In this document: one piece after another, positions 44,582 to 56,376 of the stretch
How positions within the stretch are numbered: position 1 is the first letter of the stretch
Layout of the letters: every line of letters starts with the position of its first letter
NCBI GenBank assembly: GCA_015345905.1
Contig: JADDTR010000024.1
Coordinates: forward strand, 186,001-250,000
Reading direction: 5' to 3'
Length of the DNA: 64,000 nt
From: Aotearoamyces nothofagi
Lineage: Eukaryota > Ascomycota > Leotiomycetes > Leotiales > Tympanidaceae
The notes under the pieces: model-generated
Databases searched by the model: none
Seen by the model: only the letters and a program-made list of their open reading frames with translations
What the model was told of the DNA's origin: nothing
Program-made: the position numbers and the translations under genes

Positions 44582-44956
44582 CTCGCCCGCTGAGGTATGA
44601 ACCATAGGCCTTCATTTTCAAGACATTGAGTTTATGTGAGGAAGGTGATTGGCTGTTAAATAACGGTGTCTAGATAATGGCGTCGTCGTTTGTGCTCCAG
44701 TGCCAGCCTCGTCCATGTCTAGGACAATAGCAGGAGATGGAACAAGGAACAAGTCTCGCAAGACGTGAATCAGACGTTCACTCCAAGCTCAACTATCGAT
44801 AATATAAACAGCTCGGCTACTGATCTCTCAAACTTAGACTAGGATTAGGACATTGGGTTCTCTTCCCTTATACCAATTGATCTCAATTTTGATATATCAT
44901 TCTCGCAGGATTTGCAGAATGCCAGTAATTTTCCGTAATAACGAAATCGGCGAAAT
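44582..44956. other. Convergent spacer
   Basis: A 375-bp region between the 3' ends of the bZIP gene and the decarboxylase-like pseudogene. No feature is seen. Confidence 0.5.
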
Positions 44957-46480
44957 CTATGCTATGGGATTTTCTGTAAGACCTGATAATAGCTCGATCA
45001 ACATGGAAACATCCTTGGTGTTCTCAATATTCAAACATAACTCTTCAATCTTCGCTCGTCTGTCATTGTCAATCAGTCCCCGCGTGAGCGACCTCCACTT
45101 ATCGACAATTTCTTCGCTCGAAAGAGGTGGGTTCACACCTCGAGCACCAGCTACCTCAGCTGTCAATGTTGGCTTGTTCTTGAAAGTGATCGTGGCGCGT
45201 TGCATCATGTCTGTAAATGAGGTATTGTATTCACATGTAGTCTGTTCCACCAGTTTCCAGACAATGTCCCTTTCCAGCATATTGTGCCGGAACTGGGCTG
45301 GCAGGACTTCGCCATCAACGATCTGCGTTGCAGCAGTATAGGAATTGCTCATCTGTGCCCCAGTTGCCGTCAACGGTCTCTTAGCATCCCATCCTCCGTG
45401 GTGAAATGCGGCTTCTCCCATCTCAAGTTTGACGCTCGTGATACTTTCCAATTCTTTCATCTGCTCTGGATGTTCGTTCTAGATTTTGCGTATACAGTCA
45501 ATAGATCCGTGCGTGCCCGCCATCGCGGCGTAAGGCTTCACTCGGACCCCCCATATTTGCCACTGGGCACTCAAGCCCTTAGTCACTCCTCAATCAAGTA
45601 TGGAGGGTCCTGGCCTGAACCCTTGCTGAATTGAGCAAAGAAGCCACCATAAGGTCTCTCGTACACCTTCTTGATCCCGACGTATCCGCTGCGCGCAAGT
45701 AGAGCAGCAAATAGGCCATTGCGGGCAGCGAAACCGTGTTGCATGCGCTTCACATCGCTCTCGAACTGGGCGGACATCAATCCACCTGCCTGAGTGCATG
45801 CAATTCCAACGGCGTCTTCAATTTGATTTGCGGGTAGTCCGAGTAGTTTACTGACGGCAGTGGACGATGCTGATGGTCCGAAAACTGCACCACTATGCCA
45901 TCCCATCGTCAACATTTGACGGCCATATAGCGCCAATCCAACTCGCGGACCAACTTCAAGACCAACTAGGTAGGCTAGAAGGAAGGATAGGCCGTCGATT
46001 GTCTTTGGTGCAGAGGACAGTGCAGCTTTGATATGTTCTACAGCGGCAAATAGGGCGGGGAGAATGATTGAATTTGAGTGCAGCGGTGCTTCGCTGTGCC
46101 AGTCATCTAATTCAAACCCTTGGAGGAATGTACTGTTGAGCAACGCCGCTGACAAAGGCGTTGTCTTCTACGTTGCATAAGTAAAGCACTGTGGTTTTCA
46201 ATTTGGGGAGGAATACTCGGTTGTAGCCAAAGACAGTTGCGCTCCCTGTCGGGTCCATCTCCAAGATCGCAGTTGCTGCAGTTTCCGACCATGGTAGATG
46301 TGCACCTACGAGGAGGCACGCGATGCCATCGAGGAGCAGATATTTGGCGCGCTCCTTGACGTTTGAGGGAATGTCGCTCAGATTTACATCGTGGACCCAG
46401 GTGCATAGCTTCCCGGTCGGGCCTTCTGGGTCCATTGGCTGATTACTTGGCGGCTTTGTATCTGGCTTTGTTGAATCCAT
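44957..46480 (-). pseudogene. cis-Aconitate decarboxylase-like gene (MmgE/PrpD family), disrupted
   Basis: MmgE/PrpD enzymes include 2-methylcitrate dehydratase and the itaconate-forming cis-aconitate decarboxylase (CadA/CAD1, animal IRG1). Exon 1 is 46480..46217 and exon 2 starts at 46167. The order KLCTWVHDVNLSDIPSNVKE, LLLDGIACLLVGAHLPWSE, FELDDWHSEAPLHSNSIILP, GWHSGAVFGPSASSTAVSKL and FESDVKRMQHGFAARNGLFA follows A. terreus CAD1 closely. After GSGQDPPYLIEE the frame stops at TGA (45585-45583), while the family sequence continues in another frame (TKGLSAQWQIWGVRVKPYAA), indicating a one-base loss. Further on a TAG (45481-45479) replaces a glutamine codon between IRKI and NEHPEQMKEL; CAG to TAG is a C-to-T change. 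The rest reads openly to 44957. Two lesions suggest a pseudogene unless both are sequencing errors; a 24-nt intron at the first is too short to be credible. In-frame ATGs also exist at 46552. Confidence 0.82.
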
Positions 46481-47118
46481 ACTGTTCGATTTGATGCTGT
46501 AAATCAAGCCCAGTGTTCTACTACGCCCTCGTGTGTCTTTTATCATAATCATCTATAATGCAAAGTGGCGGGGCACTGTATCGGCCCTCGTAGTAGCCGT
46601 CAAATCCACCTCCTTAACACCGTAGGGACCAGAGCACCAGCTGCAGTCTAAATCGAGAAGACCGGAGCTGATGATGCTTCCAAGTTCATGAGGATCGGGT
46701 TGTGAGAAGCCGATATGTATAAGAAGATACGCTCTAGGTTCTTGCCTTCTCTTACTGTACCAGTCTCCACCAGAGTCAAGACATCCCGTGTATTACAGTG
46801 ACAAAGTCTCAAGGCTGGCTTCATCGTAGAGTTGTTCAGGACTATACAATATCCAGCTATTTGGGTTCAACTTCGCATCACCGGCGCTTTGTATTGAAGT
46901 GTTTTTATATGTTTTGAGGCTATCTGCAGTCGCTACGTCGACGCTTTACGGAACCGAAGTTCCCGTTTCCGGGACAGGGGTGTCGTGTCGCAACGGTTGG
47001 TCGCGTCGCGAACTCTAAAGTGCTTGCAGGGATCGCGTCCGCCCAAAAAGTACCGCGACCTCCAATGAAGCAACATCAGAGCCGATTGCACCGAGCAACA
47101 CCAAGCCCCAAGCCGACA
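46481..47118. promoter_or_regulatory. Divergent spacer upstream of POL32
   Basis: It holds the old promoter of the decarboxylase-like gene and that of POL32. TCGCGTCGCG at 47001-47010, about 110 bp upstream of the POL32 ATG, contains an ACGCG core on the minus strand, an MCB-like element. Nothing else was recognised. Confidence 0.5.
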
Positions 47119-48724
47119 ATGGCTTCGGAATACAGAGCGTATCTGGCGGCGAATATCCTGAGCGAAGATCGAATTGTACAATATGGAATTATTCACACCC
47201 GGACTATGCTGACTCTGCGCAGATTACGTATCGACTCCTCAGCCGGGCCCTGAAGGTGCATGTCAATACTGCGAAGGAGTTTGTCAACCTTATGACTCGG
47301 TGAGTTGATATTATCTGACGTTTACAGGATGCTATTTGAGTTTCACCGGCAACAAAATGGCAAGAAACCGGGAAGTATCCATGCGACATATCTGGTTGCA
47401 GGGAACAGGCGCAGCCATGATACTCCGACCAACGGTACGGTGGTGAAGGATGGCGAAGATGAATACATGCAGAGCAGTGCTCCATTCAAAAGCAGTCCAG
47501 TGCAGCATTCGCATGAGGATGTGGAAGATACTCCTGTCCTTTCTATTACGTTGGTTAGAGAAGAGAACCTTGACCGTACGTAATGCCCAGTTGCAGAACC
47601 GAGAACGACAACTAACTCGGTCTCAGAACTTCGAGCGGAGTATGAGATAATCACCTCGATACATATTTACAGTTTAGGGCCGCACCCATTAAAAGTATAA
47701 TATGTTTTCCGCTTTTCACGATACTCTGAAGCTGACATCGATAGGACCTTCAAGTCTTGTCAGATGCATCACGAGAGATCCAAGAAGTCTATTCCAATCA
47801 AGATCCATTGGAAGTTGCGGCAACTTATGGCACAATAATGAATAAAGGCGTCCGAAGACGGAAGGGACGACGACCACCTCCACCAGCGGCAGCAGTACCT
47901 GCTATACCAGCGAAAGCGTCGACGACAAAACCAAAGCCAGTCGAGGTCAAGGAGGAAACAAAGACGCCCGCTGCATCTTCGAATGCAAATATAGATACAA
48001 TCCCGTCTCAGACATCGGCGGCGAGAGATTTCTTTGCCAAGGGAGCAGCCAAGAAAAAGGCATCGAGCAATTCTCGGGAGTCATCAAGTATTTTCAAATC
48101 ATTTGCTAAGGCGAAACCGAAGTTAAAGCGAGAGGGCACAGACAGCTCAGCTGTTACTTCCGGGGTGGATTCACCAGTTCAGAGCGGACCAGAAGACGAG
48201 CCAATGAAGGATGTATTAGATGACGAGGAAGACACTTATGTACCACCGCCACAGGTAGCCAAGGAGCATGTCGATAGTGATAGGAAGTCGAGGAAAGAGA
48301 GGGAGGCGGCGCTAAAGAAAATGATGGAAGATGATGATGAGGATGAGCCAGCGCCCATTTCGGAGACAGAGGAACCTGAGCCACCGAAGGCTAAAGAACC
48401 AGCTGCTAGTGAGCCCAAGGAGCAAGCTGTTGTCGTCACGGGAGGCCGGAGACGCGGGAAGCGGAGAGTTATGAAGAAGAAGACCATGAAAGACGAAGAG
48501 GGTTATTTGGGTATGCTTTTACTCCATTTTATTAACCTATCATCACCTCTAATGAACTCGCAGTCACACGAGAGGAACCTGCTTGGGAATCATTCTCGGA
48601 GGATGAGCCAGTCGTGCACAAAGCGAAACATCCGACTCCATCGTTGTCCTCAAGTAACAAGCCAAAGAAGACGGCAGCGAAAATTGGGCAAGGCAACATT
48701 ATGTCATTTTTTGGCAAAAAGTAG
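47119..48724 (+). CDS. POL32: DNA polymerase delta subunit 3 (Pol32/Cdc27/p66)
   Basis: A non-catalytic subunit linking polymerase delta to PCNA in lagging-strand synthesis, translesion synthesis and break-induced replication. Six exons close in phase: 47119..47175, 47223..47278, 47328..47575, 47627..47694, 47745..48510 and 48564..48724, giving 451 residues. The winged-helix N-terminus reads IITYRLLSRALKVHVNTAKE then MLFEFHRQQNGKK and HATYLVAGN, matching human p66. The second donor is GTTTGT at 47279; the stronger-looking GTGAGT at 47300 would leave a 28-nt intron and insert seven residues, so it was rejected. The middle is Lys/Pro/Glu-rich and disordered. The C-terminus GQGNIMSFFGKK is a textbook PCNA-interacting (PIP) box Qxx(I/L/M)xxFF. 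The fragmented 5' end hides this gene from simple frame searches. Confidence 0.93.
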
Positions 48725-49300
48725 TTATGACTAGGCAAAAGGTATGCAATATCTATCGTGGCTAGAAGCCGCTTTATCATAAGGGTTCTAGACTCGGCTC
48801 GATATGAAAGCAATCCATTTTATGAAAATTGGCGAAGGTTTGAGACGACAGTATCCCATCTAGTCTCTGAGCTTATGATATAAACTACAATATCTTACAA
48901 TTCCGTGGCATATGACTTCCTGTTGAATCGTTGTGCCTCCCTAGGTCCGTTAGCTGGCTGGTACAGTAAATGCTGCCTGAGGATTGTATGTTTACAGCAC
49001 ATGGCCAGGAGCGAAGGCTGGCTACAAGGCTACCAAATGCGACGCCGATAGAACGATAGCGGTGTGCTGTAGCTTAAACTGATCGCGATTCCAGTAACTG
49101 AGTAAACATCCTCACGACCACTTCGGCGTGGATTGGAAGCATCCACCAGCTCAAAGCCTGCATGTAAATATCAGCATGGGCTTCATCTCCGCATAAATAA
49201 GCATACACATACCGATCCGCGACCGTTGATCACCTTCGCGTGTCTACGTAGCCGGCCACCTTTATTCGCACTGCTTCGATTTGAGTAGAGCACTGCGATA
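48725..49300. other. Intergenic: POL32 3' flank and GH125 promoter
   Basis: A 576-bp spacer in which I see no gene, repeat or clear motif. Confidence 0.45.
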
Positions 49301-51056
49301 ATGCTGCGTCAATTCGCCCTGCCAGCAGCCCTCCTGTGGTTCAGCATCGCCGGTACAGGTGCAGCCGTGGGAGGGCTCCTTGAGAAACCTCCTCCTGGAA
49401 AGCACGCTGATAACTACAAGCATGCCTGTCCCGACTATCTCCATTATTCGGTCTATTTACAGTAAGGGCTCCCTCTTAGAACTCAGAAGCACCCGCTGAC
49501 ATTTGATAGTCGGCCTCTCAGTAAGGGCCCCATGGCCTTGCCCTTCCAGCGCCCCTCCATACATTGCCGAACATTCACCAGCCCATTAGTCGAGAAGGTC
49601 ATAGAGCAAGTAACGAGCAGGATGACTGATGCAGATCTTGCCCGTCTCTTTGAGAACGCGTTTCCCAATACCCTTGATACGACGATCCGATGGCACGTTG
49701 ACGGCAATGAGATAAATCATAATGAGCTCAAAGCTCGGCGCAATTCGAAAGACGATGGGAAATGGTCAGGACCGCAAAGCTTCGTTGTGACAGGAGACAT
49801 AAATGCGGAATGGCTACGTGATTCGACAAACCAACTGCTGCAATATCAACCGCTAGCTTCCAAGGATCCGCAGATATTCACTTTGATTCTTGGAGCTATC
49901 AACACTCAAGCTGAATATGTCATACAATCGCCATACTGCAATGCATTCCAGCCTCCTCCACCGAGCAAGTTGCCAGCGACGCAGAATGGCCAGGACGATG
50001 TCGTGCACCCGGCGTATGAGCCCTCGATAGTGTTTGAATGCAAATATGAGCTGGACTCTTTGGCGAATTTCCTTGCCCTGTCGAATACTTTTTACAGCAG
50101 AACAAAGTCTACCGATTTTTTGACTCCCACCTGGTACAAGGCTCTGGACGCTCTAGTGTCCGTAGTTAACGAGCAGTCTCAGTCGACCTTTGATCCGGTT
50201 ACAGGCCAGTTTAGGAAGAATGAGTATACATTCCAGCGTAGAACATCTCAGGGGACCGAGACTTTACCCCTGTCCGGCAACGGCAATCCACTCAATTATG
50301 GAACTGGCCTTGTACGGAGCGCTTTCCGTCCAAGTGACGACGCTACCATTCTGGGATTCTTCATCCCAGCAAACGCCATGATGGCAGTGGAACTGAAGAG
50401 AACTGCAGCTATCCTGAAGACAGCTGGAAAAGCGAACCTAGGAGTCAGCCTCGAGAAACGTGCCGAAGCCATCACTGCCGGCATATGGGAGCATGGAGTG
50501 GTTCACCACAAGAAGTATGGCGACGTCTTTGCATACGAAGTCGATGGCTACGGCTCGCACATCATCATGGACGACGCAAACGTGCCATCTCTTCTAGCCT
50601 TACCCATCCTCGGCTTCGTCGACGTATCAGACCCCGTGTACCAAAACACGCGGAAGATGCTTCTGGAGAAATCTGGTAACCCGTACTACCTCCAAGGAAA
50701 AGTCTTCAAGGGTATCGGAGGTCCGCATATCGGCATCGAGAATGCCTGGCCCATGAGCCTGCTGCTTCAGGCAATGACGACAGACAACGATACAGAGATC
50801 AAGGAGTCTTTGGATCTGGTGCTCCGTGCCAGCCCGCTCGGCTTGGTGCACGAGAGTATCAATGTCAATCGGATACACCAGTACACCCGGAGCTGGTTCG
50901 CGTGTAAGTATATTGCGTGATATGCCACTGTAACACTCGATGCTGACGGCGCGAACAGGGGCAAATAGCGTCTTTGCACAGACGATCCTCGATCTCGCAC
51001 ATAGGAAGCCGCATTTGATTTTTGGAGAAGGAGCGGAGCCCTATGTGATTGAGTGA
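49301..51056 (+). CDS. Glycoside hydrolase family 125 exo-alpha-1,6-mannosidase, secreted
   Basis: GH125 (formerly DUF1237) enzymes are metal-independent, inverting exo-alpha-1,6-mannosidases. Exons 49301..49461, 49510..50903 and 50959..51056 give 550 residues. The N-terminus MLRQFALPAALLWFSIAGTG is a signal peptide, so the enzyme should enter the secretory pathway. Family segments: HRPLSKGPMALPFQRPSI, TTIRWHVDG, VVTGDINAEWLRDSTNQLLQ, FECKYELDSLANFLALSN, RSAFRPSDDATILGFFIPAN, HIIMDDANVPSLLALPILGF, IGGPHIGIENAWPMSLLLQA and the end SVFAQTILDL...GEGAEPYVIE. A role in trimming outer-chain N-glycan or cell-wall mannan is the likely use. The length and motif order are normal for fungal members. Confidence 0.93.
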
Positions 51057-51500
51057 GCAGCGAAGAATATGGGTATTGATGCGTGTGGTTTCCGGAGCAG
51101 AGCGAGCAGGCCTGGCGATTTAACTTGAATTCATAAGTCCTTGTGTAAAGGCTGAGAAGGCCGAATGCGGTATGGTATACGCAATAATATGGCCAGAAGG
51201 GGTGGATGGAATGGAATGGTGGGACACTGGGATACGATGACCAGCTGTAAAATTATATAAAACCAATATATCAGTTAGGTTGAACAGGCTTTCGTCCCAT
51301 AGTCTATAGCTTAGAAGCTATTTATCGATTTTAGAAAAGATCCTTACAGAACGAACATCTCAAGAATTCAGACAGAATTGTTACATTTCCGGGTATTCTT
51401 CCAGACGCCTATGTCATGTATCCAGCCACCAGACCGGCCTGCCCATTTGTACAATATTATCCCGTAGACTCCATACCGCGCCATGCTATAAAGAAAACCA
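51057..51500. other. Convergent spacer
   Basis: About 440 bp between the 3' ends of GH125 and ESA1. Nothing was recognised. Confidence 0.5.
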
Positions 51501-53287
51501 CTACCACCCCCACGTCCGTGATGCAGCATTGAAAACAGGAGGCTTCCACTGTATCCGCGCGGGATCAATCGTCCTCTTCGGCTTTGTCTTCTCCTTCTCC
51601 TTCTGTGCCTTGTGTCTATTAATGAGTCCTTGCGGTATAATCAGCTTGTGTTCTCCTTTGTGGTATGCCAGAATTTCCAGTGCGCGGAGCATGGTCTCCA
51701 CGTCTCCGAGTGTCATGGCTAGTGACGTAGCCACAGAGTCCATAGTGCAACGTTCCTCCCGGTCGTTGCACTCGACCAGTATATCAAGGATGTTCTCGGT
51801 CCAGTATTGGCGGTAACTGAGAAGACCGAGATCGGAGAGAGGCTTCTCAGGTGATCCAAGTTTGCCTTCGATCTTGGAGAGTTCGTAGGAGAATTGAATC
51901 AGAACTTTACCGTAGCCTTTGCGTTGAAATTGGGGAAGTGTGAGAATACAAGCTACGTTATATCCGTCTGCACTCTCCTTTTCCTTTGAGAAGTAGCCAA
52001 CCAGATGGCAGCCTTTCTCATCGCGAGTTGTCATGACGTAGAAGAGGAAAGGGTCAACATCATAATAAAGGGTCTTGTGGTCTAGAAACATCTTTGACAG
52101 GAGACAGAGGTTTCGGCACCAGGTCCTCTGGCGTTTCCCGTCAATTTCAAAAAATGAGACATAATCGTCCCTGTAGATCTCGTTTCCAGGTGGATGCTGT
52201 AACGTACACTTCGACCGATGACGAGAGAAGGACTTGATATCGCCGAAGTAGCTCAGGCAGAACTCGCAGATGTACATCAGATCCTCATGGGCAAAGTCCT
52301 CGGGATATGGTGAGAAATACCAGGGGTGCAGATCAAATTTCCCAAACTGGACCTTAGAAATATTTCGGATACGAGATATCTCGGCTTGGTTTTGAGTCAT
52401 AGACCCTCCTGTTCGTAACCTGGAGATTTCCTCCTCGCGACTGTAGTGATCCTGGGATTCTGTATTGGCTGCGGCGTCGGCAGCTTGGGTCTCATCGATA
52501 TCCATTTCATCCTCGTCAGACCCGGGCGTACCATCTAGGTCTAACGATATAGCCATCTTATCGTCTCCATCAGCATCAGGAGTAGCTTTTGCATCTTTCA
52601 AGTCTACGAAACGTCAGTATATCTCTTATTCGTCTATCTAGAGCTGCCTTACCGGCCCAACGTTGAGAGCTTGCTTCCGAGGCCGCTTCCGATGCTTCTC
52701 TTGTAGATGCTGTCCTCTTCGGCGCCTTCTTGGGAGCTTTCTGTGCTTTCGAGGGGCCTTTTGAGGGAGCTTTTGAGGGGATTTTCGAGGGAGCCTTTGA
52801 GGGAGCCTTGGACGCTGCTACGGCCTTTTTACCCTCCTTCGTCTTTTCATTGCTCGGCCACTCCACATCCTGATTGAAATCTATCCGCACTGCTGGGACC
52901 CATTCATCTAGACGTTTGTTAAAGTTGTCGAAGTTGCAGTAGAATTGACGTCCACTTTTCGTTTCTTTGATACTCAGGATCTCTGCTCTACGGGCTGCGC
53001 CATCCTATTATAAGTCAGTATTGGCAATTATAAGATGTGCGATCCCCCAAAAAAGATTGAAAAGAAGCCCTCGGGACTAGCATAAGGGCCTCTTTGTCGT
53101 TTTATGTGAGAAGAAACTCACTTTTTCTACCATTGCAACACATCCTATGCTGCGACACGTTAGTGATGGACTAATTGCGACCGCGCAGGCTCATAGCTCA
53201 CCGAACAGTATCAACAGTCGCTCTGCCCTTTTGTTTTGGGGCCGGTGAGCCCACAGCAGCATCCTGCAGCTGCGTGCTCGACGCCAT
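51501..53287 (-). CDS. ESA1: NuA4 histone acetyltransferase Esa1 (MYST/KAT5)
   Basis: Catalytic subunit of NuA4, which acetylates histones H4 and H2A. Exons 53287..53202, 53149..53122, 53004..52653 and 52603..51501 give 522 residues. The Tudor-knot/chromo-barrel domain spans [20 protein letters not shown] to [19 protein letters not shown] Lys/Ala/Pro-rich linker made of APSK repeats follows. The MYST domain has the C2HC finger [12 protein letters not shown]...HRSKC, catalytic cysteine in [20 protein letters not shown], the acetyl-CoA loop QRKGYGK and the general-base glutamate in [19 protein letters not shown]. The tail [13 protein letters not shown] is conserved. Second exon is 28 nt. ESA1 is divergent from REX4, with 241 bp between starts. 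Confidence 0.97.
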
Positions 53288-53528
53288 TATGATTTTCAAT
53301 CGTGTTTTGATGGAACTGAATTGATTTTTGATGGCTTTTGGTGGTTCCCGAGGCGTGATGTTGAGGGGCGCAAGGCTCTGAGATTAGCGATTGATTGCCG
53401 CCTCGCTGCTAGATTGCTCGAATGAGGCAGAGACTTGGCGGCAGAACGGCGAAACCCTGCTAAAATTTATCCCAATGTCTTATAGGCGGACGGAGACCGA
53501 TGGAAACCTCCAACCACCAACTCATGCA

Positions 53529-54515
53529 ATGGCACCAGAACTATCCAGCAATTGGAAGAGGCTGCAGGCAACATTGAAAGAGGAATCTAAGAAGAAGGAC
53601 TTGAAAAGGAAGGCTCCTATTAGTGAACGACAGCAGAATTCTATCGCAAAACGCAAACGACTCGAGGCAAAGTCGAGGATGGGAATTAGCTATAGTGCTC
53701 CTGCAGAAGCGGACCCTGCTCCTTCCGCCTCCTTAGCACTATGGGCTGAAGATAATGACATTTCTGCAAAGGATTTGGCGGAGGCATACGGAGTAGGACT
53801 CAATGCGACAGCTGTGCAGGGTTCGGGAGCAGACAACGTCAATGAAGGGCTAGCTAAGGATGTTGAAGTCGGACAATACGTGTCTATGGATTGTGAGATG
53901 GTGGGTGTTGGTGGAGAAGAAGATCGCTCAGTACTGGCTCGAGTCAGTATCGTGAATTTCCATGGCGTACAAGTCTACGACTCTTTTGTTAAACAAAAGG
54001 AGTTTGTCACAAACTGGCGGACACATGTCAGTGGGGTTAGTCCGAAGAATATGGCTACAGCAAGGACATTTGAAGAGGTGCAGGCAGATGTGGCAGAGCT
54101 GTTGAAGGATCGAGTACTCATCGGACATGCCATCAAGCACGATTTAGATGCTATGATGCTAGGACATCCAAAAAAGGATATACGAGATACCTCAAGATTT
54201 TCAGGTTTCCGAAAATTCAGCGCTGGTACGCATATTCTCCAAGCCAACATTTCTTTTGGCATAATCTTTGAAAATAGCTGCTAACATACTCTGGTAGGCA
54301 AAACACCAAGCCTTAAAAAACTTGCAAAGGAAATATTAGGAGTTGATATTCAAGGCGGAGAACATTCGAGTGTTGAGGATGCTAGAGCGACAATGTTGCT
54401 ATTTCGTAAACATAAACAAGCATTTGACATTGAGCACAACAAACGATTTTCGCCACGCTCCAATGTCACAGGAGAGCCGAAGCCAAAGAAGAAGAAATCC
54501 AAGACGAAACCCTGA
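53529..54515 (+). CDS. REX4: RNA exonuclease 4 (Rex4, DEDDh family)
   Basis: A nuclear/nucleolar 3'-5' exonuclease of the DEDD superfamily linked to pre-rRNA processing (ITS1). Exons 53529..54225 and 54298..54515 give 304 residues. A basic N-terminus ([40 protein letters not shown]) precedes the exonuclease domain: Exo [14 protein letters not shown] (Asp, Glu), [39 protein letters not shown], Exo [22 protein letters not shown] (Asp) and Exo [23 protein letters not shown] (His, Asp). All four acidic residues and the histidine are kept. The tail is Lys-rich ([12 protein letters not shown]). The frame is open further upstream with an in-frame ATG at 53475, but [12 protein letters not shown] fits family N-termini better. 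Confidence 0.94.
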
Positions 54516-54832
54516 AGGTCTTCTGAGAAGCGGTCGTCAATAATTGACATATGTTTTAACGGGATTTGGACCTGCAGCAAGTCTGGGGTAAGGGCTCTGA
54601 AGCCTTCAAGAACAGACATATGGATCCTCCAAAATACCCAGCTGTCAGATTTGGTAGCTCTTCTTTTGTCTATACATATAATCTACAATTCTTCGGTCTG
54701 AGATGGGCGTCTCTTCACCTGCCGAGAGATATCAAGTACCACGACGGAGCATCGAGCCGAAAGAAAGATCCAAATCACCAGGACCTATCGCTCATGCACT
54801 AAAGACGCACAATGTGTCCTGTTAGTAGCAAA
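54516..54832. other. Convergent spacer
   Basis: A 317-bp stretch between the 3' ends of REX4 and the cyclopropane synthase gene. Nothing was recognised. Confidence 0.5.
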
Positions 54833-56376
54833 TCACAATGGAATGCCTTCCATTAACTCCAAGGCCCTTTCTCGGCCGACTGTGATGATAACATCACCCA
54901 ATGTCTTAGTAGCAAACCCAGCTTCACAATATGTGAAATAGTACTAAAAGATGTCAGTACGGCGAGGTGATTTGGTACGGCGTTCTACACGAACCTCCCA
55001 TTTCCTTTTGAAAACTTCAACCTCCTTCTCGCCCATGTCCTTATGCTCCATTATCAATGCTGGCCGAATTCGGGAATCAAAGTTCTGCAAGAACTTCTGT
55101 TTCCATAATCGCAGTGTCTTTGCGTAATGTCCGCCGATGTTTTCCACACGCTCTAGAACCAAAGTACCTTCGGATCCCAATTTAATATTCTCAATCAATT
55201 GGCTGATTGCTGGGAGATGGCCACCGGGGAAAATGTATTTTCGGATAAAGTCTTCTCCTTTGGCATACGCCTCATATCTTCCTTCTGGCATCGTGATACA
55301 CTGAAATACCGCGATGCCGCCGTCCTTCTTCAACAGCTTATGCACGCATTCGAAGTACGTCTTCAGATATTCACTTCCAACTGCCTCGAGCATTTCAATC
55401 GAAACGACCTTATCATACGGTACCTGAGGTATCGGAAGTGCCCGGTAGTCCATCAGCTTTACCTCAATCTTATCTGCAAATCCAGCTGCAGCTATGCGCT
55501 TTTCCGCCAGGGCCTTCTGTTCAACAGAAAGTGTCAATGACGTAACTCGACACCTAGTTTTCCGTACTGCCTCGATCGCAAAAGATCCCCATCCGGTGCC
55601 GATCTCGAGTACATGGTCCGTCGGTTTGATATGAGCGCCGTCAAGAACTCGATTCAGCTTGGTCATCTGCGCAGCCTCCAGGGACTCTTCTTTCTCGTCT
55701 GCGTCAGACCTCTCTTTCCATATAGGGCAAGAATATGTCATATCATCAGAAAGGAATGCAGCAAACATCTCATTGCTAATGTCGTAATGTGCGGAAACAT
55801 TGAGCAGAGAGTTTGATAATGTATTTGTGCTTCTCACCAGGCCGGTGATGGCTGCTACAAAGGAGGAAGTCAAGGTCGTTGCATTTTCCAATTGGTTCCG
55901 ATTAAGGATGAACAGCTACAACTAGTCAATAATAAGGTCCAGAAACGGTTTCTAGCAAAACGCCTATCGATGCATACCTGGAAGAGGCCGGTGAGGTCGG
56001 AGCACTCAACCTCGCCCAGCATAAATGCCTCTGCGAAGCCCATATCTGCAAATAAGAACAGCCTTACCCAGAAGGACTCCTTTCGGACAATCAATTCGAC
56101 TCTGGGCGCCTCAGCATCCTTCTTATTAGTTCCATTTACCCCGTTTGTCATCCTGCTCGTTCCTTTGGCAAGCTTGTGCCCATACACGCGCGACTTTCCA
56201 GACACATCATCAATGATTGTCAGTGTTCCATTCTCGATTCGCGCAAATAGAGAGGTAACTGCGGCCTCTGAGAGCGATAAGGCGGGCCCCCAGGACAGGC
56301 TACCTAGTGTGCTGCGGAGCAGGTCGGCCCCCTGGGTGATGGGCTTTGTGGCAATGCTTGGGAGGTAGGAGGACAT
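54833..56376 (-). CDS. Cyclopropane-fatty-acyl-phospholipid synthase family protein
   Basis: A SAM-dependent methyltransferase (PF02353) that would transfer a methylene bridge to unsaturated acyl chains of phospholipids. Exons 56376..55978, 55915..54995 and 54943..54833 give 476 residues; an in-frame ATG at 56433 would add 19. The N-terminal part (WGPALSLSEAAVTSLFARIE, GFAEAFMLGEVECSDLTGLF) is the usual upstream domain. The catalytic part has SAHYDISNEMFAAFLSDDMT YSC, the SAM motif VLEIGTGWGSFAIEAV, VSIEMLEAVGSEYLKTYFE and FIRKYIFPGGHLPAISQL, ending YYFTYCEAGFATKTLGDVII in the last exon. Bacterial CFA enzymes act at the membrane surface; a similar site is assumed. Fungal homologues are common, so no recent transfer need be invoked. 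Confidence 0.92.

Noticed and set aside
45561-45585. A 24-nt intron rescuing the decarboxylase-like gene
   Set aside because: Too short for fungal splicing, and the bases concerned read as conserved family sequence in the shifted frame.
47300-47327. GTGAGT donor for the second POL32 intron
   Set aside because: It would make a 28-nt intron and insert seven residues into a conserved helix; GTTTGT at 47279 gives a 49-nt intron and perfect alignment.
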